Shown in pieces: positions 24,989 through 34,757 of a stretch of DNA of 47,110 bases. Position 1 is the first letter of the stretch. Each line of letters begins with the position of its first letter. Source of the stretch: Propionibacteriaceae bacterium. GTDB taxonomy: Bacteria; Actinomycetota; Actinomycetes; Propionibacteriales; Propionibacteriaceae. The stretch is taken from assembly GCA_031272825.1 (NCBI GenBank), contig JAISTE010000032.1:1-47110 (forward strand), in the 5' to 3' direction. Both the position numbers and the translations under genes were made by a program. The notes below the pieces were generated by a model that was given only the letters and a program-made list of their open reading frames with translations, made no database searches and was not told the DNA's origin.

Positions 24989-26254
24989 ATGGCCCGAATG
25001 CAAGAATCTTCTGAACTGTTGAAGTGCTCTTTTTGCGGAAAGAGCCAAAAACTGGTGAAGAAACTCATCGCGGGCCCTGGCGTCTACATCTGCGACGAGT
25101 GCATCGACCTTTGCAACGAGATCCTCGTCGAAGACAACAATGTGTTCAAGAAGGATCAAAAGGGCGTCAACCTGCCTAAGCCCTATCAGATCCGGGCCTT
25201 CCTCGACCAGTACGTAATCGGCCAGGACAAGGCCAAGAAGGCGCTGTCGGTGGCGGTCTACAACCACTACAAGCGCGTCCAGGACGAGCAAAGCGGCAAG
25301 GCCCGCCGCCGCGACACCATCGAGGACACCGAGCTGGCCAAATCCAATATCTTGCTGATCGGCCCCACCGGCTGCGGCAAGACGTACCTGGCTCAGACCC
25401 TCGCCAAGATGCTGAACGTGCCCTTTGCGATGGCCGACGCCACCGCGCTGACGGAGGCCGGGTATGTGGGTGAGGACGTCGAGAACATCTTGCTCAAGCT
25501 CTTGCAGGCCTCCGACTTCGACATCAAGCGCGCCCAGACCGGCATCGTCTACATCGACGAGATCGACAAGGTCGCCCGCAAGGCCGAGAACACCTCAGTG
25601 ACAAGGGACGTCTCCGGTGAGGGCGTGCAGCAGGCCCTGCTGAAGATACTTGAGGGAACCGTCGCCTCCGTGCCCCCGCAGGGCGGCAGGAAACACCCCA
25701 ACACCGACTACATCCAGGTCGACACCACCAACATCTTGTTCATCCTCGGCGGGGCGTTCGCCGGGCTTGAGGACATCATCGCCAACCGCATCGGGCGCAG
25801 GCCACTCGGCTTCCACCCCGACGCCGCGCGCTCGCGCGAGGAAACCATCGACCCGTTCACCGACGTCAGGCCGGAGGATCTGCACAAGTACGGCCTCATC
25901 CCAGAGTTCATCGGCCGCCTGCCCATGGTGGCCTCGGTCACCGCGCTGGACGAGCAGGCCCTGCGGCAAATCCTCACCGAACCGCGAAACGCGCTCGTCA
26001 AGCAGTTCAAGAAGCTGTTCGAGATCGACGGCGTGCACCTGGAATTCACCGACAAGGCGGTGGAGGCCATCGCGCACGAGGCCATGCGCCGGGGTATCGG
26101 CGCCCGTGGGCTGCGCTCGATCATCGAAGAATCCCTACTCACCACCATGTACGAGGTACCTGGCTCGGACGTGACGGACGTCATCGTCGACGAGCATGTG
26201 ATCTTGGACGGGGAGCAGCCGCAGACGATCTCCGAGGCCCGTAAGGCCGCCTAA
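24989..26254 (+). CDS. clpX: ATP-dependent Clp protease ATP-binding subunit ClpX
   Basis: A 421-residue AAA+ unfoldase that feeds substrates to ClpP. The N-terminal C4 zinc domain (CSFCGKSQ ... CDECIDLC, residues 11-38) serves substrate and adaptor binding. Walker A is GPTGCGKT (near 125-132), Walker B is IVYIDEIDK (near 187-195), and the sensor-2 arginine region is [14 protein letters not shown]. The ClpP-binding IGF-like loop is expected at the conserved position. TAGGAG lies before ATG 24989. The operon with clpP1 and clpP2 may be under ClgR control. Confidence 0.98.
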   Translation: MARMQESSELLKCSFCGKSQKLVKKLIAGPGVYICDECIDLCNEILVEDNNVFKKDQKGVNLPKPYQIRAFLDQYVIGQDKAKKALSVAVYNHYKRVQDEQSGKARRRDTIEDTELAKSNILLIGPTGCGKTYLAQTLAKMLNVPFAMADATALTEAGYVGEDVENILLKLLQASDFDIKRAQTGIVYIDEIDKVARKAENTSVTRDVSGEGVQQALLKILEGTVASVPPQGGRKHPNTDYIQVDTTNILFILGGAFAGLEDIIANRIGRRPLGFHPDAARSREETIDPFTDVRPEDLHKYGLIPEFIGRLPMVASVTALDEQALRQILTEPRNALVKQFKKLFEIDGVHLEFTDKAVEAIAHEAMRRGIGARGLRSIIEESLLTTMYEVPGSDVTDVIVDEHVILDGEQPQTISEARKAA

Positions 26255-26322
26255 CTGCTCGAAGGCAGTGGTCTAGTCCATTTATGAGTAAACTGGCCCA
26301 CAACCTAACTAAGGAGTCACCA

Positions 26323-26595
26323 ATGGCATCTCGTAAAGTAGCAATTGCGTCCAGCGTCGGCCTCCACGCCCGCCCGGCATCCCTGTTTGTCCAGGCGGCC
26401 ACGGCGACCGGCCTTCCCGTGACCGTCGCCAAGGAAGGCGGCAGCCCGGTTGACGCGCGCTCGATCCTGGCCGTGATGGCCCTTGGAGTGAAGCACGGGG
26501 AGACGGTTGAGCTCAGCGCGGAAGGCGACGGCGCCGACGCGGCCCTCGACACGCTCGTCGATCTGCTTTCCAAAGATCTGGACGCCGAGGCATAA
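26323..26595 (+). CDS. ptsH: Phosphocarrier protein HPr
   Basis: A 90-residue phosphocarrier of the sugar phosphotransferase system. The phosphorylated His is residue 15 in SSVGLHARPAS. The regulatory Ser region is near 47 (DARSILAVMALGV); whether it is phosphorylated cannot be told from the sequence. I start it at ATG 26323, preceded by AAGGAG, because the conserved N-terminus begins there; the frame extends to 26284 without support. ptsI begins one base after the stop codon, so the two are translated together. No sugar-specific EII gene is in the window. Confidence 0.97.
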   Translation: MASRKVAIASSVGLHARPASLFVQAATATGLPVTVAKEGGSPVDARSILAVMALGVKHGETVELSAEGDGADAALDTLVDLLSKDLDAEA

Positions 26596-26596
26596 C

Positions 26597-28270
26597 ATGT
26601 CGAGCCGGTTTACAGGAATCGGCGTCTCACAAGGCGTGGCGGCCGCCCCCGCAGTGGTGGTGGCCCCCGCCATCGGTGTAGAGGTGGGGGAACCCAAGAC
26701 CACCGACTTTGACGCTGCTTCTGCGCAAGTTCACCAAGCGCTATCCGATGTCGCCGCCGGGCTCACCGCCCGCGCCGCGCAAGCCCCAGCAGACGCCAAG
26801 GCGGTTCTCGAAGCCGGGGCCATGATGGCCTCCGACCCGGGCCTCGCCTCCGGTATCGACAACCTGCTGCAAGCCGGCAAGGGCGTCACCAACGCCGTGC
26901 ACGACGCCGTCGAAGAGTACGCCGCCATGTTTGAGTCTCTCGGCGGGTACATGGCCGAGCGCGTCACCGACCTTCGGGACGTGCGCGACCGCGTGATCTC
27001 TAGGCTGCGCGGGGTGCCGGAGCCAGGCGTCCCGCAGCTGACCCAGCCCTCGATCCTCATCGCCCGCGATCTCGCACCGGCAGAGACGGCCATGCTGAGC
27101 GCGGACACCTGCGTCGGAATCGTCACCTCCGAGGGCGGGCCGACTTCGCATACCGCGATCCTCGCTGCCCAGCTGGGTATTCCGGCAGTGGTGCAGGTGG
27201 GGGAGCTGCGCGTGGCCAACGGGGCCGAGGTCGCCATCGACGGCGGCGCGGGCCTGGTCATCCTCGATCCGACCAAGGAAGAGGTCGACGCGCTGAAGCT
27301 GCGCCAGCAGCGCAGGCAGTCGGCCCTGAGCGATTCCGACGCGCCCGGCGCCACCAAGGACGGCGTTCCCATCGCGCTGCTTGCCAACATCGGCACGGTG
27401 GCCGATGCCGAATCTGCCGCTGCCAAGGCCGTCGAAGGGGTGGGGCTGTTCCGTACAGAGTTCCTCTTCCTCGACCGTGAGAGTGCTCCGACGCTGAAAG
27501 AACAGACGGCGACCTACACCAAGGTGCTCGAGGCCTTCGGGCCGCGCCGCGTGATCGTGCGCACGCTGGACGCCGGGGCCGACAAGCCGCTGAAATTCGC
27601 AGACCTCGGCCCGGAGGAGAATCCGGCGCTGGGCAAGCGCGGGCTTCGGCTTTCGATGATCCGCCAAGACCTGCTGGACACCCAGCTTGAGGCACTCGCT
27701 GCCGCGTACAAGGCCACGGGTGCCGACCTGCGGGTTATGGCACCGATGATCGCCAACAAGCCCGAGGCCGATTGGTTCGCCGAACGTGCTCGTGCTGCGG
27801 GGCTTCCCAAGGTGGGCGTCATGATCGAGATCCCGGCTGCCGCCCTGCGTGCCGAGCAGGTGTTGGCTAACCTCGATTTCGCCTCCTTGGGCACCAACGA
27901 CCTGCAGCAGTACACCATGGCGACCGACCGCATGGAGGGCGCGCTGGCCAGGCTGCTCAACTACTGGGAGCCGGCGGTGCTCGACGTCATCGCGGCGGCC
28001 TGCTCGGGGGCGAAGGCCGCGGGCAAGCCGATCGGGGTCTGCGGTGAATCCGGCGGCGATCCGGGGCTGGCCCTGGTGTTGGTGGGCCTGGGCGTCTCCT
28101 CGCTTTCCATGGCACCGGCCAAGGTGCAGGCCGTGCGCACGGTTCTGGCCGCGCACACCATGGAGGACTGCGTGAAGCTGGCCGCGATCGCCAGGAAGCA
28201 AGAGACCTGGGAAGAGGCCCGGCAAGCGGTGCTCGACGCCGCCGACCCGGTACTCAAGGACGTCCTGTAG
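26597..28270 (+). CDS. ptsI: Phosphoenolpyruvate-protein phosphotransferase (Enzyme I)
   Basis: A 557-residue enzyme that takes phosphate from PEP and passes it to HPr. The phospho-His is in GGPTSHTAILAAQLGIP (near 185-190). The PEP-binding region includes GVGLFRTEFLFLDR and TLDAGADKPLKF, and the catalytic Cys is in GVCGESGGDP (near 481). Length is as expected. ATG 26597 is the first start after ptsH; the frame is open further upstream inside ptsH but in a different frame, so that is not used. It ends with a strong terminator. Together with ptsH it forms the general PTS operon. Confidence 0.98.
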   Translation: MSSRFTGIGVSQGVAAAPAVVVAPAIGVEVGEPKTTDFDAASAQVHQALSDVAAGLTARAAQAPADAKAVLEAGAMMASDPGLASGIDNLLQAGKGVTNAVHDAVEEYAAMFESLGGYMAERVTDLRDVRDRVISRLRGVPEPGVPQLTQPSILIARDLAPAETAMLSADTCVGIVTSEGGPTSHTAILAAQLGIPAVVQVGELRVANGAEVAIDGGAGLVILDPTKEEVDALKLRQQRRQSALSDSDAPGATKDGVPIALLANIGTVADAESAAAKAVEGVGLFRTEFLFLDRESAPTLKEQTATYTKVLEAFGPRRVIVRTLDAGADKPLKFADLGPEENPALGKRGLRLSMIRQDLLDTQLEALAAAYKATGADLRVMAPMIANKPEADWFAERARAAGLPKVGVMIEIPAAALRAEQVLANLDFASLGTNDLQQYTMATDRMEGALARLLNYWEPAVLDVIAAACSGAKAAGKPIGVCGESGGDPGLALVLVGLGVSSLSMAPAKVQAVRTVLAAHTMEDCVKLAAIARKQETWEEARQAVLDAADPVLKDVL

Positions 28271-28278
28271 TACTTGCG

Positions 28279-28313
28279 TTGGCCGTCCCCTCAAATGGGG
28301 ACGGCCAACTTTT
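28279..28313 (+). terminator. Intrinsic terminator of ptsHI
   Basis: A perfect 12-bp stem (28279-28290 with 28297-28308), loop of six, then CTTTTG. On the minus strand no T-run follows, so it serves ptsHI only. Confidence 0.9.
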
Positions 28314-28323
28314 GTTTAACGCC

Positions 28324-28716
28324 CTACTTGCGTTTGAGGGACACCGTAACGGTCCCCCGCGCGATCTCCAGGTCTTCGTCGTCGGTGAGGATGACCTCGT
28401 AGGTGGCCAGCCGTTTGCCGATGCGCACGGCGGTGGCGACCCCGGTGATGTGGCCGGAAACCGCAGGCCGCAGGTGGGTGACGGAGAGGGAGACGCCTCG
28501 GGCCTCGCCGCCGGGGAAGACCTCCATCGAGGCCGCGTAGGAGGCCAGGGTTTCGCAAACCACGCCGCTCGCGCCCCCGTGCCACAGGCCGAACGGCTGG
28601 GTGTTGCCCTTGACGGGGTAGCGGGCGACGGCCCGTTCGGGGCTGAGCTCGAGCAATTCAAATCCAAGCTTCTCATCGAGGGGGCTGACGATGGCCTTCA
28701 CAGAATCGGGAATCAT
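28324..28716 (-). CDS. PaaI-type hotdog-fold thioesterase
   Basis: A 130-residue enzyme of the acyl-CoA thioesterase (4HBT/PaaI) superfamily. The core YPVKGNTQPFGLWHGGASGV, with the 'N.Q..G.WHGG' pattern and the following Glu in CETLASYAA, is the active-site region of hotdog thioesterases of the menaquinone/phenylacetate type. The substrate is not known; a 1,4-dihydroxy-2-naphthoyl-CoA hydrolase role in menaquinone synthesis is possible but unsupported here. I start it at ATG 28716 (MIPDSVKAIV); the frame is open to 28734. No Shine-Dalgarno sequence is seen. Divergent from polA with 65 bp between starts. Confidence 0.83.
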   Translation of the reverse strand: MIPDSVKAIVSPLDEKLGFELLELSPERAVARYPVKGNTQPFGLWHGGASGVVCETLASYAASMEVFPGGEARGVSLSVTHLRPAVSGHITGVATAVRIGKRLATYEVILTDDEDLEIARGTVTVSLKRK

Positions 28717-28769
28717 GGGCCAACTCTTGCACAAACGCTGCCGAAAAGCACGGGCTTGCCCTCGTTCGA

Positions 28770-28775
28770 TAGGCT
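28770..28775 (+). promoter_or_regulatory. -10 element of polA (leaderless geometry)
   Basis: TAGGCT, six bases, then GTG 28782. No Shine-Dalgarno sequence. Confidence 0.5.
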
Positions 28776-28781
28776 CGCCCC

Positions 28782-31445
28782 GTGAGCGAAACTTTGATGC
28801 TGATCGACGGCCATTCCATGGCCTTCCGCGCCTTCTACGGCATTCCCCCCGAGACGATGAAGGTCGGAACGCAATCCACCAATGCCGTCTACGGCTTCAC
28901 CTCCATGCTCATCAACCTGCTGGCCTCCGAGCAGCCCACCCACTTGGCCGTCGCCTTCGACCTTTCCCGTCACTCCTTCAGAACCGACGAATACCCCGAA
29001 TACAAGGGGACGCGCGGAGAAACTCCCCCCGAATTCTCCGGCCAGACCGAGCTCATCGAGCAGGTGCTGACGGCCCTCAAGATCAAGTACCTGACCAAGG
29101 AAAACTACGAGGCCGACGACATCTTGGCCACGCTCGCCACCAAGGGCGACAAGGCCGGATTTAAGGTGTTGGTCGTCACTGGGGATCGCGATTCGCTGCA
29201 GCTGGTCGACTCCAACGTCACCGTGCTCTACCCGCGCAAGGGCGTCTCCGATCTGCTTCGGCTCGATCCCGAGGCGGTGAAGGAACGCTACCTGGTCTAC
29301 CCGCAGCACTACCCGGAGCTGGCGGCGCTGGTGGGGGAGACCTCCGACAACCTGCCCGGCGTACCGGGCGTGGGGCCGAAGACCGCCGCTAAGTGGCTCG
29401 ACCAGTACGAGAACCTGGATAACTTGCTCGCCCACGCGGGCGAGATCAAGGGCAAAGTCGGTGAATCCCTGCGCGCCCATATCGGCGACGTCAAGCGCAA
29501 CCGCCACCTGAACGCGCTGCTCAAAGACCTCGACCTCGGGGTCACGCTGGACGATCTGGCCCGGCATCCTTGGAAACGCCAGGACGTCCACGAGCTGTTC
29601 GACGAGCTCCAGTTCCACAACCTGCGCAACCGGCTGTTCGCGGCCCTGCCGGGCGAGGACACGGCGGACGAGGTGAGCGGGGCCGTCGAGTACGAGTCGG
29701 TGGAGATCGCACCCGGCAAGCTGGGGGAGTGGCTGAAATCACGAACCGGTGATGTGGCCGTCGAGGCGGATGGAAGCTGGGTTCTGGGGGACGGCGAGGT
29801 GAGTGGCATCGCCCTGGCCAGCGGTAACCAGGCCGCCTGGATCGATCCGGCTGCTTTGTCTCCTGCCGACGAGAAGGCGCTGGGGGAGTGGTTGGAATCG
29901 GACTCGCCTAAGATTGTCCACGATCTGAACACCACAGATCTGCGCTTGTCAGGGCGCGGTTGGAAGCTCGGCGGGGTCGTGTTCGACACGCTGCTCGCCG
30001 CCTACCTGCTCAACCCCGACCAGCGGGTCTACGATGTCGCCGATCTGTCCATTCGCGTGCTCGGCAAGGAGCTGGCCAGCTCCGAGGACGCCGACGGCCT
30101 GCTGCCCGGCCTGGACGGTACCGCTCCCGACGAGGCAAAGCTGCGTTCCGAGGCCCTGCTTGAGCTCAAGGAGCCGCTCAGCAAACCACTCGAAGAGCGC
30201 AAGCAGCTCGCGCTGCTAGAAACCATGGAGCTGCCGCTCTCGCCGATACTGGCCTCGATGGAGGAGCTGGGTATCGCCGCCGACCGGCCCTACCTGGATT
30301 CGCTGCGCGGCCAGTACGACGCCGAGGTCGCCCACGCGCAGGAGCAGGCGTATGAGGCACTCGGGCACGAGATCAACCTGGGCTCTCCCAAGCAGCTGCA
30401 GGCGGCGCTGTTCGATGAGCTCGGGATGCCGAAGACCCGCAAGACCCGCACCGGCTACACCACCGACGCGGCGGCGCTCACCGAGCTGTACGTCCGCAGC
30501 GAGCCTGAATCGCGCGGAAATTTGTTCTTGGGCGGGCTGCTGCGCCACCGCGATCAGATAAAGCTGCGCCAGATCGTCGACGGGTTGATCAAGAACATTG
30601 GGGCTGACGGCCGCATCCACACCACGTTTTCCCAAACCCAGGCGGCGACCGGGCGCTTGTCGTCGGCAGAACCCAATCTCCAGAACATCCCCACGCGCAC
30701 GGATGAGGGCGTGAAGATCCGCCAGGCGTTCGTGGTGGGGCCGGGCTATCTGGAGCTGCTCACCGCCGACTACTCGCAGATCGAAATGCGCGTAATGGCC
30801 GACCTGTCAGGCGACGAGAAGCTTATCGACGCCTTCAACTCCGGCGCCGACTTCCACGCGGTGACTGCCTCGCACGTGTTCAACGTGCCCGTCGACAAGG
30901 TAACACACGAGCAGCGCTCGAAGGTAAAGCAGATGAACTACGGGCTGGCCTACGGCCTGTCCTCCTTTGGTCTGGCCTCCAGACTGAACGTCTCCCAGGC
31001 CGAGGCCCGAAAGCTGATGGACGACTACTTCTCGCGTTTTGGCAAGGTGCGCGATTATCTCGACTCGCTGGTGGCCCAGGCGCGTATCGACGGCTACACG
31101 GAGACGATCTCCGGGCGTCGTCGCTACCTGCCCGATCTCAAGTCCGACAACCGCCAGCGCCGGGAAATGGCCGAACGCTCGGCCCTCAACGCCCCCATCC
31201 AAGGCTCGGCCGCCGACATCATCAAGCAGGCGATGCTGGACGTCGACAAGGCGATGAAATCCGAACACCTGGCCAGCCGAATGCTGCTCCAGGTTCACGA
31301 CGAACTGATCTTCGAGGTGGCCGAAGGCGAGGCCGAGCAGTTGGAAGCGCTGGTGCGCGACAAGATGGAACACGCCATGAACCTCAAGGTCGGTCTGGAT
31401 GTTTCGGTCGGAAAGGGCCGCAGCTGGCGTGATGCTGCCCACTGA
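28782..31445 (+). CDS. polA: DNA polymerase I
   Basis: An 887-residue family A polymerase for Okazaki-fragment processing and repair. The 5'-nuclease domain is at residues 1-290 (MLIDGHSMAFRAFYG, DRDSLQLVD, LPGVPGVGPKTAAKW). A 3'-5' exonuclease-like domain follows (about 310-480), but the DxE metal-ligand motif is not recognisable there (DVAVEADGSW), so proofreading is probably lost, as is common in actinobacteria. The polymerase domain has motif A DYSQIEMRVMADLSGD (near 662), motif B KQMNYGLAYGLSSFGLA, and motif C LLQVHDELIFE (near 839). The start GTG 28782 matches a leaderless promoter and the family N-terminus. Confidence 0.98.
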   Translation: MSETLMLIDGHSMAFRAFYGIPPETMKVGTQSTNAVYGFTSMLINLLASEQPTHLAVAFDLSRHSFRTDEYPEYKGTRGETPPEFSGQTELIEQVLTALKIKYLTKENYEADDILATLATKGDKAGFKVLVVTGDRDSLQLVDSNVTVLYPRKGVSDLLRLDPEAVKERYLVYPQHYPELAALVGETSDNLPGVPGVGPKTAAKWLDQYENLDNLLAHAGEIKGKVGESLRAHIGDVKRNRHLNALLKDLDLGVTLDDLARHPWKRQDVHELFDELQFHNLRNRLFAALPGEDTADEVSGAVEYESVEIAPGKLGEWLKSRTGDVAVEADGSWVLGDGEVSGIALASGNQAAWIDPAALSPADEKALGEWLESDSPKIVHDLNTTDLRLSGRGWKLGGVVFDTLLAAYLLNPDQRVYDVADLSIRVLGKELASSEDADGLLPGLDGTAPDEAKLRSEALLELKEPLSKPLEERKQLALLETMELPLSPILASMEELGIAADRPYLDSLRGQYDAEVAHAQEQAYEALGHEINLGSPKQLQAALFDELGMPKTRKTRTGYTTDAAALTELYVRSEPESRGNLFLGGLLRHRDQIKLRQIVDGLIKNIGADGRIHTTFSQTQAATGRLSSAEPNLQNIPTRTDEGVKIRQAFVVGPGYLELLTADYSQIEMRVMADLSGDEKLIDAFNSGADFHAVTASHVFNVPVDKVTHEQRSKVKQMNYGLAYGLSSFGLASRLNVSQAEARKLMDDYFSRFGKVRDYLDSLVAQARIDGYTETISGRRRYLPDLKSDNRQRREMAERSALNAPIQGSAADIIKQAMLDVDKAMKSEHLASRMLLQVHDELIFEVAEGEAEQLEALVRDKMEHAMNLKVGLDVSVGKGRSWRDAAH

Positions 31446-31456
31446 CTTTACCAATG

Positions 31457-31501
31457 GGGACGGTTCCTCTTGGTAAACCCTTTACCAAAAGGAACCGTCC
31501 C
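31457..31501. repeat. Long near-perfect hairpin after polA
   Basis: A 21-bp stem (31457-31477 with 31481-31501, one mismatch) closes a 3-base CCC loop. TTTACCAA also occurs just outside at 31448-31455 and can pair with TTGGTAAA at 31470-31477, giving an alternative fold. No T-run follows directly, so it is not a classical terminator. It may be a small mobile or REP-type element. Confidence 0.7.
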
Positions 31502-31648
31502 TAACGGTAAGGTTTTGGCCATCCGTCCATCCAGCCGGTAAGCTTGCAAAGCCGTTTCAACGGCCGCGGGTTCGTAAGAGCTTCCGTTTGATCCGAAAAT
31601 CAAGGGCAACCAGCCTGGAAGCGCCGCGCAACGAGAAGGAAGCAGTGC

Positions 31649-31912
31649 ATGGACGCTGAGACCAAGAAGAAGATCATCGAAGAGTACGCCCAGACCCCTG
31701 GCGACACCGGTTCCCCGGACGTCCAGATCGCGTTGCTCACGTACCGTATCTCCCACCTGACCGAGCACCTCAAGGTTCACAAGGGCGATCACCACTCCCG
31801 CCGCGGCTTGATGCTGATGGTTGGCCAACGCCGCCGTCTGCTTAACTACGTCGCCAAGAAGGACATCGAGCACTACCGCTCGCTGATCGCGAAGCTGGGC
31901 CTGCGCCGGTAA
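31649..31912 (+). CDS. rpsO: 30S ribosomal protein S15
   Basis: An 87-residue primary 16S rRNA-binding protein of the small subunit. [21 protein letters not shown], cut here to the family start, and [17 protein letters not shown] are S15 signatures; the length is exact. AGAAGGAAG precedes ATG 31649. The leader between the polA hairpin and the start (31502-31648) has several short GC pairings (for instance CCAGCCTGG), which could include the usual S15 autoregulatory structure, but I cannot model it. pnp follows 335 bp later with its own promoter, keeping the common rpsO-pnp order. Confidence 0.98.
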   Translation: MDAETKKKIIEEYAQTPGDTGSPDVQIALLTYRISHLTEHLKVHKGDHHSRRGLMLMVGQRRRLLNYVAKKDIEHYRSLIAKLGLRR

Positions 31913-31914
31913 GC

Positions 31915-32046
31915 ATGTTCTCTCGCTACCGGGCGATTCCGCTGAACATCGTCCTTCGGATGGCAGCCGTCTCCTTCATCATGTTGGTACACCGGCTGGG
32001 TTTGGAACCGCAGCACTTCGATTCCAACTCCTTCCGCATGGGCTAG
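31915..32046 (+). CDS. Possible small protein between rpsO and pnp
   Basis: A 43-codon frame begins 2 bp after the rpsO stop. It has a basic start (MFSRYRAIP), a hydrophobic middle (VLRMAAVSFIMLVHRLG) and a polar end. There is no Shine-Dalgarno sequence of its own, so it would depend on coupling to rpsO. It could equally be chance. The rest of the 31913-32247 gap holds the pnp promoter and leader. Confidence 0.25.
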   Translation: MFSRYRAIPLNIVLRMAAVSFIMLVHRLGLEPQHFDSNSFRMG

Positions 32047-32087
32047 GCAGAACGCCCGGCAGCGAATAAACCACCCCGATAGTTCGT

Positions 32088-32093
32088 TAGACT
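32088..32093 (+). promoter_or_regulatory. -10 element of pnp with structured leader
   Basis: TAGACT about 155 bp before ATG 32248. The leader contains a GC-rich pairing around 32130-32160 (CCAC...GTGG) and CTCGGG/CCCGAG at about 32163-32182. Such pnp leaders are known RNase III and PNPase targets in E. coli; here this is only suggestive. Confidence 0.45.
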
Positions 32094-32247
32094 ATGGGAA
32101 CAATTGAATAACTAAGTATCCATTCGACCTGAGCCACTACGCTTCGGTCCTCGGTGGTGGTTCTCGGGCCCAATGTCCCGAGGGCTTCAATCGAAGGCCG
32201 GTTTACAGTGTTCAGGCTCGGGTCACACACCCGAAAGGAGCACAACC

Positions 32248-34464
32248 ATGGCCATGACAGGCCCTGATGTGCGTTTCACTGAAGCCGTTATCGACAACGG
32301 CAAGTACGGCAAGCATGTCGTGCGTTTCGAGTCCGGTCTCCTGGCACGCCAGGCTAACGGCTCTGTTTCTGTTTACCTCGACGACGACACCATGCTGCTG
32401 TCCTGCACCACTGCGCAGAAGACCCCGCGGGATGCCATCGACTTCTTCCCGCTGACGGTGGACGTCGAAGAGCGCATGTACGCCGCCGGCCGCATCCCCG
32501 GTTCGTTCTTCCGCCGTGAGGGCAAGCCCTCCGAAGGTGCGATCCTGGCCGCCCGCCTCACCGACCGCCCGCTGCGTCCCTGCTTCGTCAAGGGGCTTCG
32601 CAACGAGGTTCAGGTCATCATCACCGTAATGGCGCTCAACCCCGAGGTTCGCTACGACGTGCTGGCGATCAACGCCGGTTCCGCTTCGACGACCGTCGCC
32701 GGGCTTCCCTTCACCGGCCCCGTCGGCGGTGTGCGCATGGCTCTGCTGGGCGACCAGTGGGTTGCGTTCCCGACCGTCGAGCAGTCCGAGGGCGCGACCT
32801 TCGAAATGGCGATCGCGGGCCGCGTGCTCGAAGACGGTGACGTCGCGATCATGATGGTCGAAGCCGAGTCCACCGAGTACACCTGGGATCTGGTTGCTGC
32901 CGGGCGCACCGCCCCGACTGAGGCCGTCGTCGCGCAGGGTATGGAAGCCGCAAAGCCGTTCATCAAGGCCCTTTGCGAGGCTCAGGCCGAGCTGGCCGTC
33001 CAGATGCCGAAGCCGATGCAGGCCCTCCCGGTCTTCCTCGACTACACCGACGAGGTCTACTCGATGGTGAAAGAGGTCGCCGAGGACGAGCTCAAGATCG
33101 TCATGTCCATCCCGGGCCAGGCCGAGCGCGAAACCAGCCAGGACGAGCAGCTGGCCAAGGTTCAGGAAGCCCTCGCCGACAAGGTCGGCGATCGCGATGA
33201 GGAAGAGTTCGCCAAGGAGATCTCCGGCGCGTACAAGGCGCTGACTAAGAAGATCGTCCGCCACAAGACCCTGACCGAGCACGTCCGCATCGACGGCCGC
33301 GGCCTCAAGGACATCCGCGAGCTGCGCGCCGAGGTCAACGTGCTGCCGCGCGTCCACGGCTCGGCGCTGTTCATGCGCGGCGAGACCCAGATCCTGGGTG
33401 TCTCCACCCTGAACATGCTGGACATGGAGCAAAAGCTCGACACGCTCTCCCCGGAGACGACGAAGCGCTACATGCACAACTACAACTTCCCGCCGTACTC
33501 CACCGGCGAGACGGGCCGCGTGGGCTCTCCGAAGCGCCGCGAGATCGGCCACGGTGCACTCGCCGAGCGCGCCCTGGTTCCGGTGCTGCCTAAGCGCGAC
33601 GAGTTCCCGTACGCCATCCGTCAGGTCTCCGAGGCCGTCGGTTCTAACGGTTCGACGTCCATGGGCTCGGTCTGTGCGTCCACCCTGTCGCTGCTGTCCG
33701 CTGGCGTTCCGTTGAAGGCCCCGGTGGCCGGTATCGCCATGGGCCTGATGAGCGAAGAGATCGACGGCCAGATGAAGTTCGTCGCCCTGACCGACATCCT
33801 GGGTGCCGAAGACGCCCTGGGTGATATGGACTTCAAGGTGGCCGGTACCTCCGAGTTCGTCACCGCCTTGCAGCTCGACACCAAGCTCGACGGCATCCCG
33901 TCCGAGGTTCTGGCCGCCGCCTTGCAGCAGGCCAAGGAAGCTCGCATGACGCTGCTCGACGTGATGGCCAAGGCCATCTCCGAGCCCGGCGAAATGAGCC
34001 CGTATGCCCCGCGCATCATCTCCATCAAGATCCCGGTCGACAAGATCGGAGAGGTGATCGGCCCCAAGGGCAAGGTCATCAACCAGATCCAGGACGACAC
34101 CGGCGCGAACATCTCGCTCGAAGAGGACGGCACCGTCTACATCGGCGCCGACAACGGCGAAGCCGCGGAGGAAGCCCGCCAGCAGATCAACAACATCGCC
34201 AATCCGACGATGCCGCAGGTCGGCGAGCGCTATCTCGGTACGGTCGTGAAGATCATGCCGTTCGGTGCCTTCGTCTCCTTGCTCCCGGGCAAGGACGGCC
34301 TGCTCCACATCACCAAGCTGCGCGCCCTCAACGGCGGCAAGCGCGTGGAGAACGCCGAAGACGTGGTCTCCGTCGGCCAGAAGATCCAGGTAGAGATCTC
34401 CGAGATCCAAGATCGCGGCAAGCTCTCGCTGATCCCCGTGATTGACGACGACAAGAACGAGTAA
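32248..34464 (+). CDS. pnp: Polyribonucleotide nucleotidyltransferase (PNPase)
   Basis: A 738-residue phosphorolytic 3'-5' exoribonuclease. It has two RNase PH domains: the first around [20 protein letters not shown], the second around [19 protein letters not shown] and [16 protein letters not shown] linker helical domain lies between them. The C-terminus has a KH domain ([20 protein letters not shown], about 595-650) and an S1 domain (about 660-735, [20 protein letters not shown]). AAAGGAG before ATG 32248 fixes the start; the frame is open to 32173 without support. A bidirectional terminator follows. Antisense frames over it are artefacts. Confidence 0.99.
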   Translation: MAMTGPDVRFTEAVIDNGKYGKHVVRFESGLLARQANGSVSVYLDDDTMLLSCTTAQKTPRDAIDFFPLTVDVEERMYAAGRIPGSFFRREGKPSEGAILAARLTDRPLRPCFVKGLRNEVQVIITVMALNPEVRYDVLAINAGSASTTVAGLPFTGPVGGVRMALLGDQWVAFPTVEQSEGATFEMAIAGRVLEDGDVAIMMVEAESTEYTWDLVAAGRTAPTEAVVAQGMEAAKPFIKALCEAQAELAVQMPKPMQALPVFLDYTDEVYSMVKEVAEDELKIVMSIPGQAERETSQDEQLAKVQEALADKVGDRDEEEFAKEISGAYKALTKKIVRHKTLTEHVRIDGRGLKDIRELRAEVNVLPRVHGSALFMRGETQILGVSTLNMLDMEQKLDTLSPETTKRYMHNYNFPPYSTGETGRVGSPKRREIGHGALAERALVPVLPKRDEFPYAIRQVSEAVGSNGSTSMGSVCASTLSLLSAGVPLKAPVAGIAMGLMSEEIDGQMKFVALTDILGAEDALGDMDFKVAGTSEFVTALQLDTKLDGIPSEVLAAALQQAKEARMTLLDVMAKAISEPGEMSPYAPRIISIKIPVDKIGEVIGPKGKVINQIQDDTGANISLEEDGTVYIGADNGEAAEEARQQINNIANPTMPQVGERYLGTVVKIMPFGAFVSLLPGKDGLLHITKLRALNGGKRVENAEDVVSVGQKIQVEISEIQDRGKLSLIPVIDDDKNE

Positions 34465-34474
34465 GACTCAATCG

Positions 34475-34504
34475 AAAAAGGGCCGCCTGCGGGCGGCCCT
34501 TTTT
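34475..34504. terminator. Bidirectional intrinsic terminator after pnp
   Basis: An 8-bp GC stem (34480-34487 with 34492-34499), loop TGCG, flanked by AAAAA on the left and TTTTT on the right. It can end pnp on the plus strand and the small ORF at 34509-34703 on the minus strand. Confidence 0.9.
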
Positions 34505-34508
34505 GCAT

Positions 34509-34703
34509 TCACAGTATCTTCAGCTTTCCCGCGCCGAGGCTGACATCGGCCATGATCACCTCGGCCTTGATGAACTGCAGATCGCGCACGAATACCGTTC
34601 CGCTGAGGAACATCCCTCCCACGCGCTTGAACTTCAAGAAAGGCAGACGGTTCCGAACACGTTCGATCTCCTCGCTAGAGGCCTCGTGCATGGCGGAAAA
34701 CAC
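34509..34703 (-). CDS. Possible small uncharacterised protein convergent with pnp
   Basis: A 64-residue frame that ends just before the bidirectional terminator. The sequence is protein-like: a charged helical start (EASSEEIERVRNRLPFLKF), then a mixed stretch (GTVFVRDLQFIKAEVIMADV). It fills most of the 293-bp gap between pnp and the next gene. The start is GTG 34703 or ATG 34691; CGGAG lies near both at non-ideal spacing. The overlapping plus-strand frame that extends the YibE/F gene upstream looks like non-coding translation, which favours this minus ORF. I recognise no family. Confidence 0.45.
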   Translation of the reverse strand: MFSAMHEASSEEIERVRNRLPFLKFKRVGGMFLSGTVFVRDLQFIKAEVIMADVSLGAGKLKIL

Positions 34704-34757
34704 TCCGAAAAGCGTTCACAATCTTCACCTGGGCGGTTTGACTGGAAGAATGCTGAC

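Noticed and set aside
26741..28294. 517-codon antisense frame over ptsI
   Set aside because: A shadow of Enzyme I; the composition is typical of reversed high-GC coding DNA.
31457..31501. Classical terminator of polA
   Set aside because: The stem is longer than usual and no T-run follows on either strand.
32212..34410. 732-codon antisense frame over pnp
   Set aside because: It mirrors PNPase codons and has no family resemblance or start signal.
34503..34757. N-terminal extension of the YibE/F gene up to 34503
   Set aside because: The translated extension is not family-like, starts in the pnp terminator tail, and the normal N-terminus fits ATG 34758.
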